Position numbers and translations under genes: made by a program. A stretch of DNA of 5,251 nt, taken from NCBI GenBank assembly GCA_021796905.1, contig JAKABK010000175.1, positions 1 to 5,251 on the forward strand, written 5' to 3'. This stretch comes from Actinomycetes bacterium. GTDB lineage: Bacteria; Actinomycetota; Acidimicrobiia; Acidimicrobiales; Palsa-688. The notes under the pieces were generated by a model. The model was given only the letters and a program-made list of their open reading frames with translations. It ran no database searches and was not told where the DNA came from. Below, piece after piece: positions 5,226 through 5,251 of the stretch (within the stretch, counting starts at the first letter, position 1; each line of letters opens with the position of its first letter).

Positions 5226-5251
5226 GCTCGACCACCCTTACTTGATCGAGC
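5226..5251. other. Inverted repeat at the window edge
   Basis: GCTCGA (5226-5231) and TCGAGC (5246-5251) pair across 14 bases. The right arm ends at the window edge, so it cannot be judged further. It may be the end of a terminator or operator of a gene outside the window. No coding is visible between 5180 and 5251. Confidence 0.25.

Overview
This 5.25 kb window comes from a very GC-rich bacterial chromosome. The G/C third-position bias is strong enough to leave long spurious open frames on both strands. Three genes have a TANNNT -10 box 7-8 bases before the start codon and no Shine-Dalgarno sequence, which is the usual arrangement for leaderless actinobacterial genes. Together with the protein families present, this points to an actinobacterium. 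A class such as Acidimicrobiia is possible but cannot be proved from the window.

Layout, left to right. Bases 1-398 hold no convincing intact gene. They contain a TGATC pentanucleotide repeat, an adjoining perfect inverted repeat, a weak trace of a zinc-ribbon (CPHC...C) coding segment, and a strong hairpin at the end of the next gene. A leftward pair follows: a FAD-dependent D-amino-acid dehydrogenase-like enzyme (399-1652) and, upstream of it, a small NYN/PIN-like protein (1702-2115). They are 49 bases apart and each has its own ribosome binding site, so they are probably co-transcribed. Divergent from this pair, 55 bases away, is an N-formylglutamate amidohydrolase family gene (2171-2986, GTG start, leaderless). 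After a gap containing a hairpin and a palindrome comes a rightward short-chain dehydrogenase (3110-4003, leaderless). It converges on a leftward secreted CAP-domain protein (4065-5165) with a C-terminal domain resembling choice-of-anchor/ASH repeats. The CAP gene has a leaderless-type promoter overlapped upstream by a 7-bp-arm inverted repeat.

The genes look like ordinary, mostly independently transcribed chromosomal genes. The amidohydrolase and the amino-acid dehydrogenase could both act in amino-acid catabolism, but no other hut or dad genes are present and no shared pathway can be shown. I see no mobile element, CRISPR array, tRNA or rRNA, and no evidence for a new multi-gene system. The most interesting points are the leaderless promoter set, the non-canonical secreted CAP protein and its possible operator, the NYN/PIN protein, and the repeat cluster at the left end.
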